The translations under genes and the position numbers were made by a program. DNA of 64,000 nucleotides, from contig NZ_JAGGLI010000002.1 of the NCBI RefSeq assembly GCF_017874355.1, positions 1 to 64,000 on the forward strand. Direction: 5' to 3'. The notes under the pieces are model-generated. The model was not told the DNA's origin and made no database searches. It worked only from the letters and a program-made list of their open reading frames with translations. Each line of letters starts with the position of its first letter. Positions within the stretch are counted from its first letter, which is position 1. The stretch comes from Acetoanaerobium pronyense (GTDB lineage: Bacteria > Bacillota > Clostridia > Peptostreptococcales > Filifactoraceae). Below, in pieces: positions 61,380 through 64,000 of this stretch.

Positions 61380-62872
61380 GATGACTGAGTTTCCTTTCTA
61401 ATATTTTTTGTGTTTTTCACTTTAAATACAAGGCCTAGAATCTGTAGTGTAATTATAGGCATCATAGCAACCATGGCAATCATACCAAACCCATCCATTA
61501 AAAGATCTGCCTGCCAATAGCTATTTGCCGCTCCATGGGTAAATGCCAAAATAAATGTAGCAGTCATTGGTCCTGTTGCAACTCCTCCTGCATCAAAAGC
61601 TATACCAACAAAGAGCTTTGGTGCAAAAAATGTAAGCCCAGTGGCTATAATATAACCCGGAAGAAGATAATGCCACAGCCTTATATCACTTGTAAGTATT
61701 CTAACCATAGAAAGTGCTACAGCAAGCCCTACCCCGCTTGCAAGGGCAATAAGGACTGATCTTCGCTTTACATATCCTGCCGTGACTTCTTCTATCTGGT
61801 GAGTAAGTACATAAACTGCAGGCTCTGCAAGAATAGTAACTACTCCAAGTACAAATCCAATCCCTATGAGAAAGATATACCTCTCTTGTTCAACTAGATA
61901 GCTTCCTATAAATGTCCCTACCTCCATAAAACCACCATTTACTCCAATAAAAAAAAGAACTAGTCCTATAAAAGAATATGCGAAACCTACTATCATTCTC
62001 CTGTTTTTTCTCTTTCCTATAGATTTAGAAACGAAAAAAGTGATTATATAAATTACAATTAGAGGCAAAAATGCTATTAAGCTATCAGAAAATGCTGGTC
62101 TTATCTCTCTTATAAATGTGCCTATTATAGATGTCTGAGAAGCTGCATCTGTAGATAAGGTTCCTGAAAACTCATCAGCAGTGCTAAACACATCTAATAT
62201 CATTACTGAAGCAATCGCTCCAACGGATGCTATTGCAACAAGTCCAAAACTATCCTTTTCAGAGGATTTACTATCCTTTTTCTTTAGAGAAATACCAAGG
62301 GAAAGAGCCAAAATAAAAGGCACAGCAAGCACTCCTGTTGTGGAACCCGATGCATCAAAGGCGATTGCTAAAAACTCTTCCGATGTAAAAAATCCAAGTA
62401 TTAATACAAAAAAATATGATACATTTAGTATTATATACAGTGGTAAATCAAAGAGTATTCTTAAAAATCCTAATACCATCATACCAGCTATTCCCACTGA
62501 TACAACAATCATTATTGTGTTGCTTGATATACTCCCAAGAGTGATTGTATCTATCTGGTTTGCAAGTATTAAAAGTCCAGGCTCTGCAAAGGAAATAAAA
62601 AAACCAAGTATGAGTGCTCCAGCTATAACTATCCACAACTTGTTTCTTTTTGTAATTTCTTCTCCTAGTATCTCTCCTAAGGGAGTCACTCCTAAATCTA
62701 CTCCTAGTAGAAATAATGTTAAGCCAAAGGTTATTATAACAGCTCCTATTATAAATCTAAATATAAGGCTTGACCCTATAGGCACTGCTGTAAAGCTTAA
62801 TAAAATAACTATCAAAGTAACCGGAAGTACCGATAAAAAAACCTCTCTCAATTTTTCATTAAATATGTTCAA
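61376..62872 (-). CDS. DUF1538 membrane protein, duplicated
   Basis: 498 residues, about 12 membrane segments in two DUF1538 repeats (~1-215 and ~250-490). Each repeat carries a related pair: GVTPLGEILGEE / GFMEVGTFIGSYL, FAEPGLLILANQI / LAEPAVYVLTHQI, and IAFDASGSTTGVLAVPF / IAFDAGGVATGPMTATF. This points to an inverted- or tandem-repeat transporter with paired substrate sites, but no substrate is known. Coupling to the PII-like gene suggests regulated transport. Confidence 0.85.
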   Translation of the reverse strand: MNIFNEKLREVFLSVLPVTLIVILLSFTAVPIGSSLIFRFIIGAVIITFGLTLFLLGVDLGVTPLGEILGEEITKRNKLWIVIAGALILGFFISFAEPGLLILANQIDTITLGSISSNTIMIVVSVGIAGMMVLGFLRILFDLPLYIILNVSYFFVLILGFFTSEEFLAIAFDASGSTTGVLAVPFILALSLGISLKKKDSKSSEKDSFGLVAIASVGAIASVMILDVFSTADEFSGTLSTDAASQTSIIGTFIREIRPAFSDSLIAFLPLIVIYIITFFVSKSIGKRKNRRMIVGFAYSFIGLVLFFIGVNGGFMEVGTFIGSYLVEQERYIFLIGIGFVLGVVTILAEPAVYVLTHQIEEVTAGYVKRRSVLIALASGVGLAVALSMVRILTSDIRLWHYLLPGYIIATGLTFFAPKLFVGIAFDAGGVATGPMTATFILAFTHGAANSYWQADLLMDGFGMIAMVAMMPIITLQILGLVFKVKNTKNIRKETQSS

Positions 62873-63020
62873 ATTTCTATCACATCCTTTTCCTATCTAA
62901 TTAAACTCTACCCCTTTCATATGAAAATTAAACTTATCTTATATCAACTTAGTCAAGAGTTACAAGTTTAGGTTTAAAACCCTTTTTAATAGTGATAAAA
63001 ATAATTTTTTATCCAAAATA
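62873..63020. other. intergenic leader of the DUF1538 gene
   Basis: AT-rich sequence between the DUF1538 start and the enolase terminator. I see no clear riboswitch or operator in it; the promoter of the DUF1538 gene must lie here. Confidence 0.4.
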
Positions 63021-63065
63021 AAAAGCCCTATTTCAGGAATTTTAGTTCTCCAAAATAGGACTTTT
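63021..63065 (-). terminator. terminator of the enolase gene
   Basis: AAAAGCCCTATTT (63021-63033) pairs with AAATAGGACTTTT (63053-63065), followed on the minus strand by a T-rich tail. It lies about 55 bases past the enolase stop. Confidence 0.82.
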
Positions 63066-63119
63066 ATATTTAATTCAATCTTTTCAAATCTTTAAATCAA
63101 GAAACTACTTTTCTAATAA

Positions 63120-64000
<881 letters not shown>

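Noticed and set aside
62181-62900. Long plus-strand frame of 239 codons
   Set aside because: Antisense to the DUF1538 gene; Ile/Ser/Pro-rich shadow composition and no homology.

Overview
The window is AT-rich DNA from a low-GC Gram-positive anaerobe, most likely an amino-acid-fermenting member of the Clostridia. The evidence is strong AGGAGG-type ribosome binding sites with frequent TTG/GTG starts, many lipobox lipoproteins, a UGA-decoding selenoprotein, a 2-hydroxyacyl-CoA-dehydratase-type activase, TRAP transport, and no respiratory genes. I see no tRNA, rRNA or CRISPR array. Gene density is high and no gap between genes exceeds 300 bases.

Layout. 0.2-3.3 kb: a secreted copper-amine-oxidase-N-like protein, a DsrE-like protein, an M19 dipeptidase and a YitT/YczE-type membrane protein. 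3.5-7.3 kb: a three-gene ABC importer of the FbpABC fold, with a promoter, an operator-like palindrome and a terminator-like hairpin inside the start of the permease gene. 7.3-10.8 kb: a sirtuin, diaminopropionate ammonia-lyase, and a TetR regulator with a membrane-protein target that share an operator. 11-13.7 kb: tldD and tldE/pmbA. 13.8-17.6 kb: a DUF169 protein with a NitT/TauT-type ABC importer. 17.8-22.5 kb: a small alarmone synthetase, a YugP-type protease, a two-component system with candidate binding repeats, and CheV. 22.7-25.7 kb: a large lipoprotein and an Lgt-like paralogue. 25.9-28.7 kb: an IS605-type tnpB element next to a decayed LevR-type sigma-54 activator. 28.8-36.1 kb: EAL and GGDEF proteins, a PAP2 phosphatase, and a GntR-controlled ABC operon. 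36.1-42.8 kb: nadE with a nicotinamidase-like remnant, a MarR-controlled asymmetric ABC exporter, a nitroreductase, and a selenocysteine-containing peroxiredoxin-like protein whose N-terminal half is hidden by an in-frame UGA. 43-53 kb: an eight-gene catabolic operon with a divergent LysR regulator. 53-60.7 kb: a giant activase operon with an ABC importer and a divergent Crp/Fnr regulator whose promoter holds a Fur-like box. 60.7-64 kb: a PII-like/DUF1538 pair and the 3' part of enolase.

How the genes work together. The catabolic operon encodes uptake (TRAP), an AroE-like dehydrogenase, a TIM-barrel isomerase-like enzyme, a ThDP enzyme, a CoA-acylating-type aldehyde dehydrogenase and an HMG-CoA-lyase-like aldolase. 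This looks like import and stepwise breakdown of an organic acid to acyl-CoA, with substrate unknown. The activase operon couples an ATP-driven Fe-S electron donor to an importer. Several regulators sit beside matching palindromes, so the local circuits can be proposed from the DNA alone. The most notable observations are the hidden selenoprotein, the intragenic attenuator, the activase/ABC operon and the catabolic operon.
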